The position numbers and the translations under genes are program-made. Positions 50,923 through 61,165 of a stretch of DNA of 64,000 nt are shown here, piece after piece (position 1 is the stretch's first letter; each line of letters opens with the position of its first letter). The notes under the pieces were generated by a model. The model had not been told where the DNA came from. It made no database searches and saw nothing but the letters and a program-made list of their open reading frames with translations. The stretch lies in contig CM067360.1 in assembly GCA_034401795.1 (NCBI GenBank), positions 51,295,574 to 51,359,573 on the forward strand, written 5' to 3'. The DNA comes from Chaetoderma sp. LZ-2023a. Taxonomy: Eukaryota > Mollusca > Caudofoveata > Chaetodermatida > Chaetodermatidae.

Positions 50923-51122
50923 CCTCCTGCCGACACCACGCTTACCAACATGGATAATTGGCAACATTCCGCTGCATGGCATTAATAATTAAAATTTATT
51001 CTGGGTTTCCTAAATCAATAAAAAATTAATAAATTCTCAATCCATTTATTTTCCTTGTTATAATTTAATGACACACGTTGATGGCTTGTAAAAAATGTAA
51101 GGTCCAGTTTGGAGAGGGTCAT

Positions 51123-52111
51123 TCAGTGAGCACGTCCGTCAAAAAGGATAGCGGTAATTTCCTGTCGTCTTTGTTGTCCCTTTAATCGCATGTGGCGAAC
51201 AGCCTCGTGGTGCTCTTCAGCGGCACCAGCTTCAACATCCTCTGGTTCATCATCACCGAAATCAGCATATGGATCATTTAGAAATTTTGCAATGTTATGT
51301 AGTACAAAATAGACCACAACACATTTCGGAATGTTTTCTGGTTTGAGGCGAACACCGTACCGAATGAGAGGAAAACGTTGCTTTAATTGACCAAATGCCT
51401 GTTCGATAACAACGCAATTTCTAGCATGTATTTTGTTGAAATATCTCCCAGCTGGTGTATTTGGATCACTGTACAATGTCATCATATATGGCGCTATTCC
51501 ATATCCCGAATCACCAAGAAGAAAACCGTGGATATAGTTCTGAAGTATGAAAAATTCGCGAGTCATGCACTGATCCCGGCCAACCTACGTCAACACTGGT
51601 AAAGGTACACTTTGCATGTCGCCTGAACATTAAGCGAAGGGAAATTCTTGCGATTAATGAAATCATCTTCAAATGGTCCGTGTGGCTTATCAATGCGTAC
51701 ATGAGTACAGTCAATTGCCCAGAGTGTAAAGGGAACCCCAAGCCTTTCCGTCCATTGTTGCTTTGCCATGGTCACATCTGCATTAGAAATAGGAAATTTT
51801 ATCCACGTTGAATGTTCAGCTGATATCGAATTCAAGGTACTTGAAATACATCTAGATACAGTTGGCTGCGTTATCCCCATCACTTCTGCTACTGTAGTCT
51901 GATATCCACGGTCTGCTAAATAGTGCAGAGTTGTTTCCATGCGTTCCACTGGTGACCCGCGCGTCTCTAGATTTTCAGGTAGAAATTGTTGTGCCAACCA
52001 TTCTACATTTTCCTTATTGAAACGAAATAACGTGCGATGTGTTACTGGGGATATCTCACCACGTTTAATCCCACTCTTATACACCTTATGTTCTCTTATA
52101 TGCATAAACAT
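51123..52111 (-). pseudogene. Harbinger DDE transposase
   Basis: Frame 1 (52111-51590) holds the N-terminal helix-turn-helix-like part (TTVAEVMGITQPTVSRCIS) and the first catalytic Asp in LWAIDCTHVRI. A shift near 51610 leads to FTSVDVGWPGSVHDSRIF, and a second near 51530 to the last frame (51566-51123) with the second Asp in FLLGDSGYG and the catalytic Glu in VIEQAFGQLKQRF, ending in an acidic tail. This is the DDE_Tnp_4/Harbinger-type nuclease that cuts and pastes the element. All three catalytic residues survive, but two frameshifts break the protein. It converges on the Myb-like gene. Confidence 0.9.
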
Positions 52112-52265
52112 GGTACAAACAGTTCGGAATTGTGACTTTAGCTAACGTTCAATCCACTCTGGAGGAGCTTGCCGAAATGACAGCATATGCTAGACGGCAT
52201 AAGGAAATGTACAATTTTATGTATACAGTTTCAAGCATTTTCTCAGTTCTAAGCTAATGCATGCA

Positions 52266-52287
52266 AGGCAAAGCTTTTGCTTTGCCT
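52266..52287 (-). promoter_or_regulatory. Subterminal box and hairpin, right end
   Basis: The arm AGGCAAAGC faces GCTTTGCCT across TTTT, and the centre contains GCTTTTGCTT (52273-52282), the inverse of the left-end boxes. It lies ~105 bp from the right terminus. Confidence 0.6.
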
Positions 52288-52391
52288 AATAAGAAAGTGC
52301 TTTTTCTGTGAAGCAGTAGCTAATTGTTTATGCATACATTCTTAAGAAAATGCATAGAAAAAGCAAAATCTAACTTTTATGAATACGGCCC

Positions 52392-53290
52392 ATTATTTGG
52401 CCTTTAGCTTGCACCACATTAAAATCTCACCGATGCGTTCTAAAAGCCTATAGGTATTCAATGCCTGTTTTAAACGATAGCGAATCGTATCATTATAATA
52501 ACGTAACTATAGCAACCACACACTAATTTCAATGAGCAAAACCCTTTTACTTTCTTAATATTTCGATAACAATTTGACTGAAAATTGTTCGTGGCATAGC
52601 TGACCTCACTAAAAACTCTGAGCGGTATTAATTACTTCATCATTTTCCATATCATTCACATTTCGTATTAGAATCTCACTAATAATTGAAGACATTGCAC
52701 TCTTATTGTTATCATTGACACGGTGTGGGGGCGAGGGTGTGGGGGCGAGGGTGTGTGTCTTGTTGAACTAACCTCCCAGATACTTATATTGTATCTTCAA
52801 TATGAATTCCACTCACTCGCCCACCCTCCCTCCTCCCCTACCGGATTTGGCAGATTGTGCATGTCAACTACATTAAGAGATTCACTACCCTGATGTGTTT
52901 ACGACGAACAATTCTAGCATACTGGTATAGACATGGCTTGTTGTTATCGTAGATTTGGTTTCGGACTTACTCATACTCCGAGAAGCAGCATATTATCAAT
53001 AATTTCTTGTAAATCCCTGATTCTATTTTCGACAATATGAACTTTGCAATTAGTCATCTCAATGGAGATACATGAGTCATATTCCGCTATTCATTAAGAA
53101 TGCCAGACCGCATGCAACCTGCATAACTTACCACAGATAACTCTAGCTGCGTGTTGACATGTGTGGTGAATTAACTCAAAATGTATACAGTTCTTCAGCC
53201 AAGGCTCAGAGCCATTGCAATGGAGACCAGCCATATAGACTTGACCGGTCTAGAGTCCGTCGATTGACCCAAAGATCTTGCAAATGTCGG
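52392..53290. other. No gene recognised
   Basis: AT-rich sequence with a small G-rich direct repeat (GTGTGGGGGCGAGG, twice near 52722-52752) and its C-rich counterpart near 52815. No supported coding or RNA feature. Confidence 0.4.
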
Positions 53291-53292
53291 AC

Positions 53293-53384
<92 letters not shown>

Positions 53385-53385
53385 A
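53293..53385. repeat. (AAT)n microsatellite
   Basis: Nearly pure AAT repeats with one AAA interruption near 53337. Confidence 0.97.
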
Positions 53386-53387
53386 TA

Positions 53388-53470
53388 GTCGGCGTCGTCG
53401 TCGTCGACGTTGTCGTCGTCGTGGTGGTGGTAGTATTGGTGGTAGTGGTAGTGGTACTAGTACTAGTAGC

Positions 53471-53541
<71 letters not shown>

Positions 53542-53543
53542 GG

Positions 53544-53577
<34 letters not shown>

Positions 53578-53710
53578 CAGTAGTAGTAGTAGTAGTAGTA
53601 GCAGCAGTAGTAGTAGTAGTAGTAGTAGTAGCAGTAGCAGTAGCAGTAGTAGTAGTAGTAGTAGTAGTAGGGGTAGTAGTAGTAGTAGTAGTACTAGTAG
53701 TAGCAGTAGC

Positions 53711-53758
<48 letters not shown>

Positions 53759-53783
53759 TGTAGTAGTAGTAGTAGTAGTAGTA

Positions 53784-53820
<37 letters not shown>

Positions 53821-53821
53821 C

Positions 53822-53868
<47 letters not shown>

Positions 53869-53872
53869 AAGA
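53388..53872. repeat. (GTC)n then (AGT)n microsatellite
   Basis: A short GTC block (53390-53425) followed by ~445 bp of AGT repeats with occasional AGC, AGG and AGA units. It is the same motif class as the two ACT arrays, on the other strand. The poly-valine frame over it is not a gene. Confidence 0.97.
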
Positions 53873-53949
53873 GAAATTCTTTTAGCTCAGACCGAACATG
53901 TTTATATGCGCATGTGCCATAACCTTAGAGATCGATATAATATTAAGTA

Positions 53950-54035
53950 GCTAAACTGGCTCAGTTGGTAAAGATGCCACATGCATGATCGCCGCTATCG
54001 TAAGGTCATTATTTGCAATATGGTGGCATGAAGAC
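53950..54035 (+). mobile_element. Possible degenerate tRNA-like SINE head
   Basis: TGGCTCAGTTGGTAAAGATGCC is a perfect A-box context. A B box at tRNA spacing is poor (AAGGTCATTATTTGCAAT). It is not a functional tRNA gene. It could be an old SINE of a different family from those at 38.8-40.0 kb, or chance. Confidence 0.35.
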
Positions 54036-55580
54036 CCGATGGTATTACCTGGCTCATCGTCACATTATCGCCTCAAAACACAGAAGAGCGAATTTAAAAG
54101 TTATTTAAAGCTGAATGGTCAATCTTCAACGGGTTTGTTATAATCCAGTTGAATGCAACCTTAAAGCGTGATTAATTATCAGTCTCAGGTATAATGACAA
54201 TAACGAGCGATGGATGCAATTTACTCTAACCTATAGATGGGTATTATGGTCCTGGGGCTGATTTTCAAACAAGACTTAAATTACCATTTGATTGCACACC
54301 TCGTACAACATAGGTTTCCTGATATTTTCCCCTAACAGGGGAAAGGTGGAAAATCGATTTGCTTGGTGTATGCTATGGTATATCCCTGGAAAATATACTG
54401 TCTGAAATTTGACTTGAAATCGAGTTTCTCCTGACGCGCAGTGGTTGAGTTCTAAACTACATATTTTTGCTATCGTACTGATTGTTCAGAATGCCAGAAT
54501 CATATTAAACGTGCCAACTACCAGGCAGCTATTTGACGCCATTCTCCTGATGCAAGGCTTGTATTTCCTTATCCACATAATAATGGAGAGACTGACAATG
54601 AAGGCAATCCGTGAAACTGGATGAGCCGTCCAGTAATGCGCAATGCTATTTTAGAATCCGTTAATTGCAAATACCAAAAGAATTCTGGTGCTCATTGCGC
54701 GTGTAAGCTTCAGAATTTCAGAGGTAGTGGTCGTACATGTTTCTGTGACGCACAACATTGGGAGAACCGCCAGGTTGCAATAACAAACATGACTGAAGCT
54801 ATTATCCGATGATGACTCTGACATAGAATGAGTCGTATAAGGAAAAATGCTTGAACATTTGTAATAATTCCTTCAGATATTTAGAAATGAATATGTTTCT
54901 TACCAGAGCGTATATGATTAGTATATGTGCTACCACGATTATTGATTGAGACTTTTTGACAATATTTTAGCGTCATTTTAGAAATGGTGGTAGGGATAGC
55001 CTAATATGTTTATCCTTGCATTTTCAGATACCCAGATTGGGGAACATATCAATAAATTCTATAGTTCTGTGGGTATCACCGTGTTGATGAAACATTGTAT
55101 AATACAACTGCCTAAATTTGTTAATGGAAAATTTCCATATATGCTAATTTGTTATGTAGTAAAATTCGGAGGCGGTCGCTCCTCTCGTTAATGTTCTGTG
55201 GGCGGAAGTCGGACATTCGCATCCGAAGTATGCGTACATACTTCCTATCTGCCTGGTGGCTAGGATCGGGTTACCGCTAATATGTGTACTCTCTCTGGAC
55301 CAATAGGGCGTGCATATGCACGCTGTTGGCCTACATGCCAGCTGTGTCTATATCAATGGCTGACGTCGCCAAATCTCACATGTATGTATAATTCTCGTTT
55401 CCTTATTAACTCACCAGTTATTTAAGATTGAAGATTCTGCAATCGGGCATGCGATGAAGCCTCATCCACTTCCAGTAAAGGTTCTTCCCACGTGGCACAT
55501 TGGTTACGTGGCCAACGTCCTGCTACATCCCTAGCACGGTTGGTTTCCCCATCTTTAGATTCACGCCTATTTGAGAAACC
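54036..55580. other. No gene recognised
   Basis: Short open frames only (54621-54812 has several cysteines but no family pattern I can place). A short hairpin CCCCTAACAGGGG lies near 54331. No clear repeat family. Confidence 0.4.
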
Positions 55581-55588
55581 TCTGCGAC

Positions 55589-55597
55589 TATAAAAGG
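55589..55597 (+). promoter_or_regulatory. Isolated TATA-box-like sequence
   Basis: TATAAAAGG in a locally GC-richer context (CTGCGACTATAAAAGGAGAT). It points rightwards, opposite to the only nearby open frame (55682-55882, minus). It may be the core promoter of an unrecognised LTR or retroelement. Confidence 0.3.
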
Positions 55598-55681
55598 AGA
55601 TGCCCAGCAGTCTCCGCGTGCGCTTTTAAAACTAAGGCGAACCACGAGTCAAAGTTATTAATTTCCTTCTCATGACAACAG

Positions 55682-55882
55682 TTAGTTCTTCGCCTGCCTT
55701 CTGCCTGGACCTTTGTTGGCCACTGTTCTCGTCAGAGATTCAAAAGCCAGTTGATCAGCATTTTCAAGCTGATACCTCGAGGAGTACACGAATTCACCTC
55801 CCAGTTCCACAGTATTATCAAGGAATCTTTCAAAATGACCACGCAAGGTGACCGGCCGTTTGCCTGTTAAATTCTTATACAA
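55682..55882 (-). CDS. Unrecognised small open frame
   Basis: 66 residues (MYKNLTGKRPVTLRGHFERF... ending GPGRRQAKN). Composition is balanced and protein-like, unlike most short frames here, and the end is basic. It could be the last exon of a gene or transposon remnant, or chance. No domain recognised and no convincing acceptor established. Confidence 0.25.
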   Translation of the reverse strand: MYKNLTGKRPVTLRGHFERFLDNTVELGGEFVYSSRYQLENADQLAFESLTRTVANKGPGRRQAKN

Positions 55883-55899
55883 TATCCAATTTGAGAGCT

Positions 55900-56690
55900 C
55901 AGAGGGTCAAATGTCTCTTCCTGAGTGTTTTCGTTATCGGAAGAATTATCTATTTTAGTCCTTTTGTCTCATCAATGAACCTGCCATCTTCAGTGGAAGT
56001 TGTATTTTCCACCAACTAATACAGTGTCATCGACACCACCCCGAACAAATTAAGAAACAGAGATTGTACTATGGATGCAATGTAAATTGAAAATTTCTAA
56101 AAACAGCCCGAGGACTAGTAGTGTTACATCGCTGATAGTATTAGTAATAACCCTCACAATTTCGTTAGGTTAATATCTTTGAAAATAACGTGACTGAAGG
56201 TTGGTATTTGATTCAATTTTGGCCCGAACCGACGCGTGGTTTCCTTGGAAAGGTATCGATCTCCCGAGTCGACCTAAGGCCTATAGGTATTATATTCTAG
56301 GATTAACGACCAATGCATACAGATCGAAGCTCTCGTTTATTTAAATAATTATTCTAAGATATTATCCTCCACCTTATGACACATCGTCGTTACTTGGACG
56401 CTTCCTTTTAATGAACACCTACATGTTTGATAATCTTAATGCCCAGTTGAAATCGTTTATTGATGTACTAGATTCATACGTCAATCTCAGCATCCGATAT
56501 ACAACTTCTTCCGAGGCTCTGGAAATGATAGGTTAGCACAGATATCCCCACACATCATTGACTTTGATCTGTACTTCAGCGGATGTCCGGTCTCCATTGA
56601 CAAGACGTGTATCGCAGTGGGTATGTAGGGTACCTATGTAAGAAACACATTATACGAATGCATAGGTACCAGGAACCAGCAGGGACCAAC
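55900..56690. other. No gene recognised
   Basis: AT-rich sequence with a 10-bp inverted repeat GGTACCTATG / CATAGGTACC near 56629-56668. No coding signal. Confidence 0.4.
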
Positions 56691-56905
56691 AGGGACCAGT
56701 GAAATTAGTTTCAAAATATTCAATGGCATGTTTATTAAATAGTAAAGACATACAATTCGTACAACAACGTATACTCCGTCATCAATTGAGCGTTCACGAC
56801 GAATCTATCTACGTCATTCATGGCGTCATTGATTATGACGCCATCCTAACACACGTAATTGATTGTGACATCATATGATTGGGTAAACTGTAAAGGTCCA
56901 TTCAA
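56691..56905 (+). mobile_element. Foldback-family fragment (right half)
   Basis: GAAATTAGTTTCAAAATATT at 56701 is the hairpin arm, followed by CATGTTTATTAAATAGTAAAG and ACAATTCGTACAACAACG, then GATTATGACGCCATCC and GTAATTGATTGTGACATCAT. It matches 41240-41400 in the same order. The left half is missing. Confidence 0.6.
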
Positions 56906-57285
56906 TTCATGATACTCAGTAGCTTATCTATGCACAGTCTGCGTCTGCTTTAACCGTCGAAACCGTGACAGATATTAGGATAGACCTGACTGACAGGGTT
57001 CTCCATGTTTAGAGTCAGCGGGGTCAGCTTTAGGACTAAGCAGCCTGGGCAGTTTCCCAGGGGCGTTACCCAAAATCAAATTTGAAAATTTTGCTGTGTG
57101 CCTCCGCCGATAAACGTTGTCGTGCTGTGAAGAGAAAATCATAATGTGTAAGGAGGAGTGATCAGTGAGAATTGTTCTGTGTAAAAATAAGGATGTTATT
57201 TAGTACCTAGAATGCATAAAATGGCAGCGTGTCCGCCTCACATAGGGGGTGGTCTACGGTTATTCCCGTTCCCGGGATAAAATTA

Positions 57286-57755
57286 AAAACGAGATGCTCT
57301 GAAAAGCCATTAACCCTTCTTATGTCACAAGCGCCACAAAGCGCTGCATATGCTAGTCATATGAATTAACCCTTTAATGGCCCATTTTCCAAGCCAGTCC
57401 AAGAGAATTTTTTAAATTTGGATTGAAGTTTACAGTTACAGTTTTCTGTTGTCCTGCAAATGGACATTCCTCAAGACCACTGCTTGGCCGTTAATGGACT
57501 ACTGATCAAGAAACATAAGTCTTCGCTTAGTCAGTGTTCATGAGCTGGCCAAGAGAAGATTATTTTAGAAAATCTACCACTCGAATGACCGGTTACCGAG
57601 CCAGTCATTCATTTGGTAGATTTTCTAAAATGGTCTCTTTTCCTGCAAATGAACATTCCTCAAGACCGCTGCAGATGCCCCTTTGACCGGACGGACGGTT
57701 AAAGGGTTAGGTTAACACAAGAAGGGTTAAATGGCTTCTCACAGCATCTCGTTTT
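57286..57755. mobile_element. MITE with ~39-bp inverted ends and inner hairpin
   Basis: The left end AAAACGAGATGCTCTGAAAAG...AACCCTTCTTATG (57286-57325) is the inverted counterpart of 57717-57755 with a few mismatches. Inside is a 68-bp hairpin (57563-57630, TTTTAGAAAATCTACCA facing TGGTAGATTTTCTAAAA, 26 of 30 arm bases matching), plus a direct repeat of CCTGCAAATGGACATTCCTC at 57453 and 57646. No coding capacity. Target duplication not resolved. Confidence 0.75.
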
Positions 57756-57946
57756 CAAGGAGGTCCCTAGGAGAGTCTACAGGAAAGGGACACCGCCATT
57801 GCCGCACATGGATCCCAGCAGTAAAAAATTCTAACCCAGACAGTCAGCGCGTCGGACTAACTTATGTGGTATGAGTTACTGACATTCAGGTATTGAAAAC
57901 TGGATAACTGCGTACATGAATAGAGCACGTGTTGCAATAGACTTAC

Positions 57947-58104
57947 GGCAGTCGATGAAAACGTCATTAGGAATATTATTCTGAGGGCAATCATTTAACG
58001 ATTGCTCTGTCCCTTTGCACCTAAATCCAGTGACCCATATGGTTCCTGTTGCTGGGGGTTGGGGTGGGGGTGTCTCCATCGCCATCCCCATGTAAACCAC
58101 GTTC
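57947..58104 (-). CDS. SRCR domain exon B (C-terminal half)
   Basis: A 158-bp exon encoding NVVYMGMAMETPPP, then TGTIWVTGFRCKGTEQSLNDC and PQNNIPNDVFIDC. It ends at a clear GTAAGT donor. Acceptor chosen at TTAGTGAG (exon starts 58104) because it gives phase 2, matching exon A; this acceptor has a weak -AG context. With exon A (58854-58980) it forms one complete SRCR domain of 95 residues, close to the usual ~100. Coding by two exons is the group A pattern. The cysteine normally found between NDC and IDC is absent. SRCR domains are extracellular binding modules of scavenger and pattern-recognition receptors. Confidence 0.85.
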
Positions 58105-58110
58105 CTCACT

Positions 58111-58147
58111 AATAATAACAAATAAATAAATAAAAATAATAATAATG

Positions 58148-58187
<40 letters not shown>

Positions 58188-58196
58188 TGATGATGG

Positions 58197-58246
<50 letters not shown>

Positions 58247-58264
58247 CTGATGATGATGATGATG
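58111..58264. repeat. (AAT)n then (GAT)n microsatellite
   Basis: AAT repeats (58132-58190) followed by GAT repeats (58191-58264), a few bases from the exon B acceptor on the transcribed strand (ATT/ATC runs). Poly-I, poly-H and poly-M frames here are by-products of the repeat. Confidence 0.96.
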
Positions 58265-58743
58265 GGTTTTATTTCGTTTTGGAAGCACGTCTGGTGCACG
58301 ATCACAGAACCCAGAATCTACATGGAGTAAGTTCAGGATCAAGCTAGAATGCACTCGTGGAAGATGTCGCTCTCTCTTAACAATGTACTTAACCCCCTGG
58401 ACCTAAATACATCCGTTGATGTCAAACTCAAAGCAATCATAAACTGTCGGTATATGAAGGCGTGTGCTAAATCGGGGTATTCTACCTGTTTGCACTCTAG
58501 AGTTATGGTAGAAATGTGTATTTAAGTGTGCATTTCGTGACCTCATGACCTGGATATCTGATTCTTTGTCCTAAAACGCATGGAACCTTTAGTCGCCTAT
58601 AGTATAAATAGATGTGCCAAATGTGATGATTCTACTTACACGCGTCCCGATTTATGGGCAACAATCTATATTCCGGGATACACGTAGTGACCCCATGACA
58701 GAAATTTGAGTTTTACCACAAACCCATTTCTCTAGCTATCTAC

Positions 58744-58744
58744 A

Positions 58745-58775
<31 letters not shown>

Positions 58776-58794
58776 CACAGACAGACAGACAGAA
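58744..58794. repeat. (GACA)n microsatellite
   Basis: About 12 GACA units with one CACA interruption. Confidence 0.95.
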
Positions 58795-58853
58795 GACCAC
58801 TATAAGGACCTAATCACATCGGCCGGCATTCAGCGGCGTGAGTAACTACTTAC

Positions 58854-58980
58854 CGATAGCCCAACATGCGACAGACCACTCTGGCAACGTTATTGTCAAA
58901 TTGTTTTTCACAAATTGGTCCCCATTCATTGTCGACGAGAACCTCGACCCGTCCCTGAAGGACAGTATAAGAGCCTTCAG
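58854..58980 (-). CDS. SRCR domain exon A (N-terminal half)
   Basis: A 127-bp exon encoding EGSYTVLQGRVEVLVDNEWG, then PICEKQFDNNVARVVCRMLGYR. This is the start of an SRCR domain: the GRVEV strand, the W followed by G.IC, and VCR.LGY. The acceptor CTACTAG gives phase 1, the phase in which the second-half exons end, as expected for domains shuffled as phase 1 units. The donor GTAAGT is phase 2 and pairs with exon B. The open frame continues upstream to 59149, but that part lacks SRCR features and is probably intron. Other exons of the receptor are outside or unrecognised. Confidence 0.88.
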
Positions 58981-59257
58981 CTAGTAGACAATTGGTTATA
59001 AGTTCCAGAAACGCATTATGAGGGACCCTTTCAAAGCAATCATCCAAGTAACGTGAACGAACAAATTTGAGTGGAAGTCGTTGTCCAAAGTCCAAATAGC
59101 TTCCACTATAACAGAGGGATAAATTTCTAGCCATGGCCCACACACACACATTTTTAGCTAGGCTCCGTCCACGTTTTGCGCGTGTTGGAAACGATTTAAA
59201 TACTTGAAACCATGAATTCTCAGAATCGCATTTTCAACGTAACTTTACAGATAAAAT

Positions 59258-59425
59258 GTTGAATACTTTGAAACTAATTTGACTGTCTGCCTACGGTACA
59301 ATTCATACATGCTAGACAATTCATTCATTATACATTTTGAGTGTGACGTCAGCCTAGACGTGACACAATTGATTATTATGTCATGTACTTGAGTGACAGA
59401 TCGGATCTATCCATTAGCTTCAAAA
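59258..59425 (-). mobile_element. Foldback-family fragment, reverse orientation
   Basis: TGTTGAATACTTTGAAACTA at 59258 is the hairpin arm. GTGACGTCAGCCTAGACGTG at 59343 and TACTTGAGTGACAGATCGGA at 59385 are the reverse complement of the kind of sequence at 59868-59935. Several TE pieces are interleaved here. Confidence 0.55.
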
Positions 59426-59599
59426 GTTTCAAGAAAAGTTGTACTACATCGTAACACATATAATGCATCTTTAACACTGACACCAACCTGACACCAAACA
59501 CATAAAAACAATAACAAATCAATAACAAACGCGTTGAAAATAGGCATAGGAAGTATATTCAACTACGAACTCTTATTTGCCGTAGAAAGCTGCCATAAG

Positions 59600-59945
59600 A
59601 GCACCAAGTCAAATTAGTGTCAAAATATCCAATGCCATGTTTATTAATAGACATACAATTTGTACAACCTTGACGCACTATTAAATGTTTTGACTGACTA
59701 AATCGAGTCATTCCTGATGTAGTTGATTATGAAGTCATTCCTGATGCAGTTGATTATGAAGTCACATGGTTGACTGAAAAACTTGATTGTGATATCGTAA
59801 CTTACCACCAACGGGGAAGATCACTACCTGTGCACTGATTATCTGTAAAATAACAGAAAAGTCAATCCGATCTGTGACTCAAGAATCTGACGTCATAATC
59901 AAATTACGCCAACTGTTAGCTGACGTCACAATCGAATGATGTAGG
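59600..59945 (+). mobile_element. Foldback-family fragment with the satellite-like dimer
   Basis: It starts with the hairpin arm CAAATTAGTGTCAAAATATC and CATGTTTATTAATAGACATA, followed by GTAGTTGATTATGAAGTCAT repeats. At 59868-59935 it reads ATCTGTGACTCAAGAATCTG, ACGTCATAATCAAATTACG and TTAGCTGACGTCACAATCGA. This aligns base for base with the satellite leader and its first two monomers (TTTGTGACTCAAATAGCTGA..., TTAGCTGACTTCATAATC), with a 33-bp rather than 37-bp period. Confidence 0.65.
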
Positions 59946-60675
59946 CCCGACGCCCAGGACGCGTCTGGTGTTCATATAGATAAGTTTGCGCAAATGCATA
60001 ATGAATATGACTATAGCGAATGTCTCCATCATTTCAATAGTATAGGAGATTAATTCCATCCTGGCTTTAGATAGTCTATCATTCTATGGGCATTATTATC
60101 GCAAAACGGCGTTATTTCGCCAGATTCCGGACATTTATTTGTATACACTCGTTATGCCTTCTCTTTGCTAACTGAAATACTGGCGTTTAGAGAACTTAGG
60201 ATCCACTGAATAAGAAAACAGTATTTTGAAAATGGTCAGTCGTTTGTGTACTGGGATTGACGTCATTTTCTGGGATTATGTGATTATTTCGCAACTGAAG
60301 CAAGTCTAAGCTTACTAATCAAATTAACCATGCTATATTGAATCATCGCCACCTTTATTGAGTTTTGGCAAACAGAGAACACAACTGAATGTAGCATTAC
60401 AAAAAGTATTAATTTACTTTGTAAATAAAAAACAATGAGAAATGTCCTTTAATGATAGCTGGTATATCTAACGTGTCATGAACTGCTGTGTGAAAATGTT
60501 CACTCTTTGGTTATCACAAGTTCACAGTTTAACCATCGCATTTCCACAGTTCGGTCATGACAAGTGCTACGTACAAAGAACGGGTAATATTTGTAACAAC
60601 GTCAACTCTAACAGTTGAGAAATTGGTGATCTCGTACCCAATCGTCTCCGGTGTAAATGGAATACACTATATATA
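59946..60675. other. No gene recognised
   Basis: AT-rich sequence with one TGACGTCA at 60258. No coding or RNA feature seen. Confidence 0.4.
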
Positions 60676-60679
60676 ACAT

Positions 60680-61165
60680 TGCACACGCATGTTATCTCTC
60701 TCTACATCCTCATGCACATTACCACACACAGCAGTCGCAGTGCTGTTGAAAGATCCGCTAGACCTGGTTGGTTTGCAGTCTCGCTTGATGAAAGGATCTC
60801 AATTGTCTGTCCTGCTAAGTTGTCATATACCTATCCCCGCCCTCGCTTTGATTTGGTCGGTGGTTTAGACGTTGACCATCCTCGATATATCGCTGCAGCC
60901 TCACTTGATATAATGATCTCAATGGTCTGTCCTGCTGAGTTCTCATCTAGCTGCAGCCAGCCCTCGCTTTGGTTTGGTCGGGGTTGGCCATCCTCGATAT
61001 ATCACACATATGTCATCTTTCTCTACATCCGCATGCACATTGCCACACACATCATTAGCAGCGCTGTTGCAAGAGCCGCTAGAACCTAATGTTCATGGTT
61101 GGGTCTGCAGCCTCGCTTGATAAAAGTGTCCCAATGGTCTGTCTTGCTAAGTTCCCATCTAGGTA
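60680..61165 (+). repeat. Degenerate ~322-bp tandem duplication
   Basis: The segment with CTCTACATCCTCATGCACAT (60702) recurs as CTCTACATCCGCATGCACAT near 61021, and GCAGTCTCGCTTGATGAAAG, GCAGCCTCACTTGATATAAT and GCAGCCTCGCTTGATAAAAG mark three related sub-blocks near 60775, 60894 and 61107. The open frame 60679-61089 lies wholly in this repeat and is not a convincing protein. Confidence 0.7.

Larger units (their letters stand above)
49433..52391. mobile_element. PIF/Harbinger DNA transposon, complete but decayed
   Basis: 22-bp perfect terminal inverted repeats: GGGCCGTATTCATAAAAGTT(AG) at 49433-49454 and its reverse complement at 52370-52391, flanked by ATT on both sides (a 3-bp target duplication, as usual for Harbinger). 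Inside are the two genes of the family in convergent orientation: a Myb/SANT-like DNA-binding protein (plus strand) and a DDE transposase (minus strand). Both contain frameshifts, so it is non-autonomous now. Subterminal AAGCAAAAGC boxes occur at both ends. Confidence 0.92.
58105..58853 (-). other. SRCR intradomain intron
   Basis: A phase 2 intron between the two halves of the domain, with a GTAAGT donor at 58853. It contains AAT/GAT and GACA microsatellites. Confidence 0.7.

Noticed and set aside
54621-54812. Cysteine-containing small protein
   Set aside because: Six cysteines are present, but their spacing fits no family I can name; no signal peptide, splice or homologous copy supports it.
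60679-61089. 136-residue open frame as a gene
   Set aside because: It lies wholly within a degenerate tandem duplication and shows no domain pattern.
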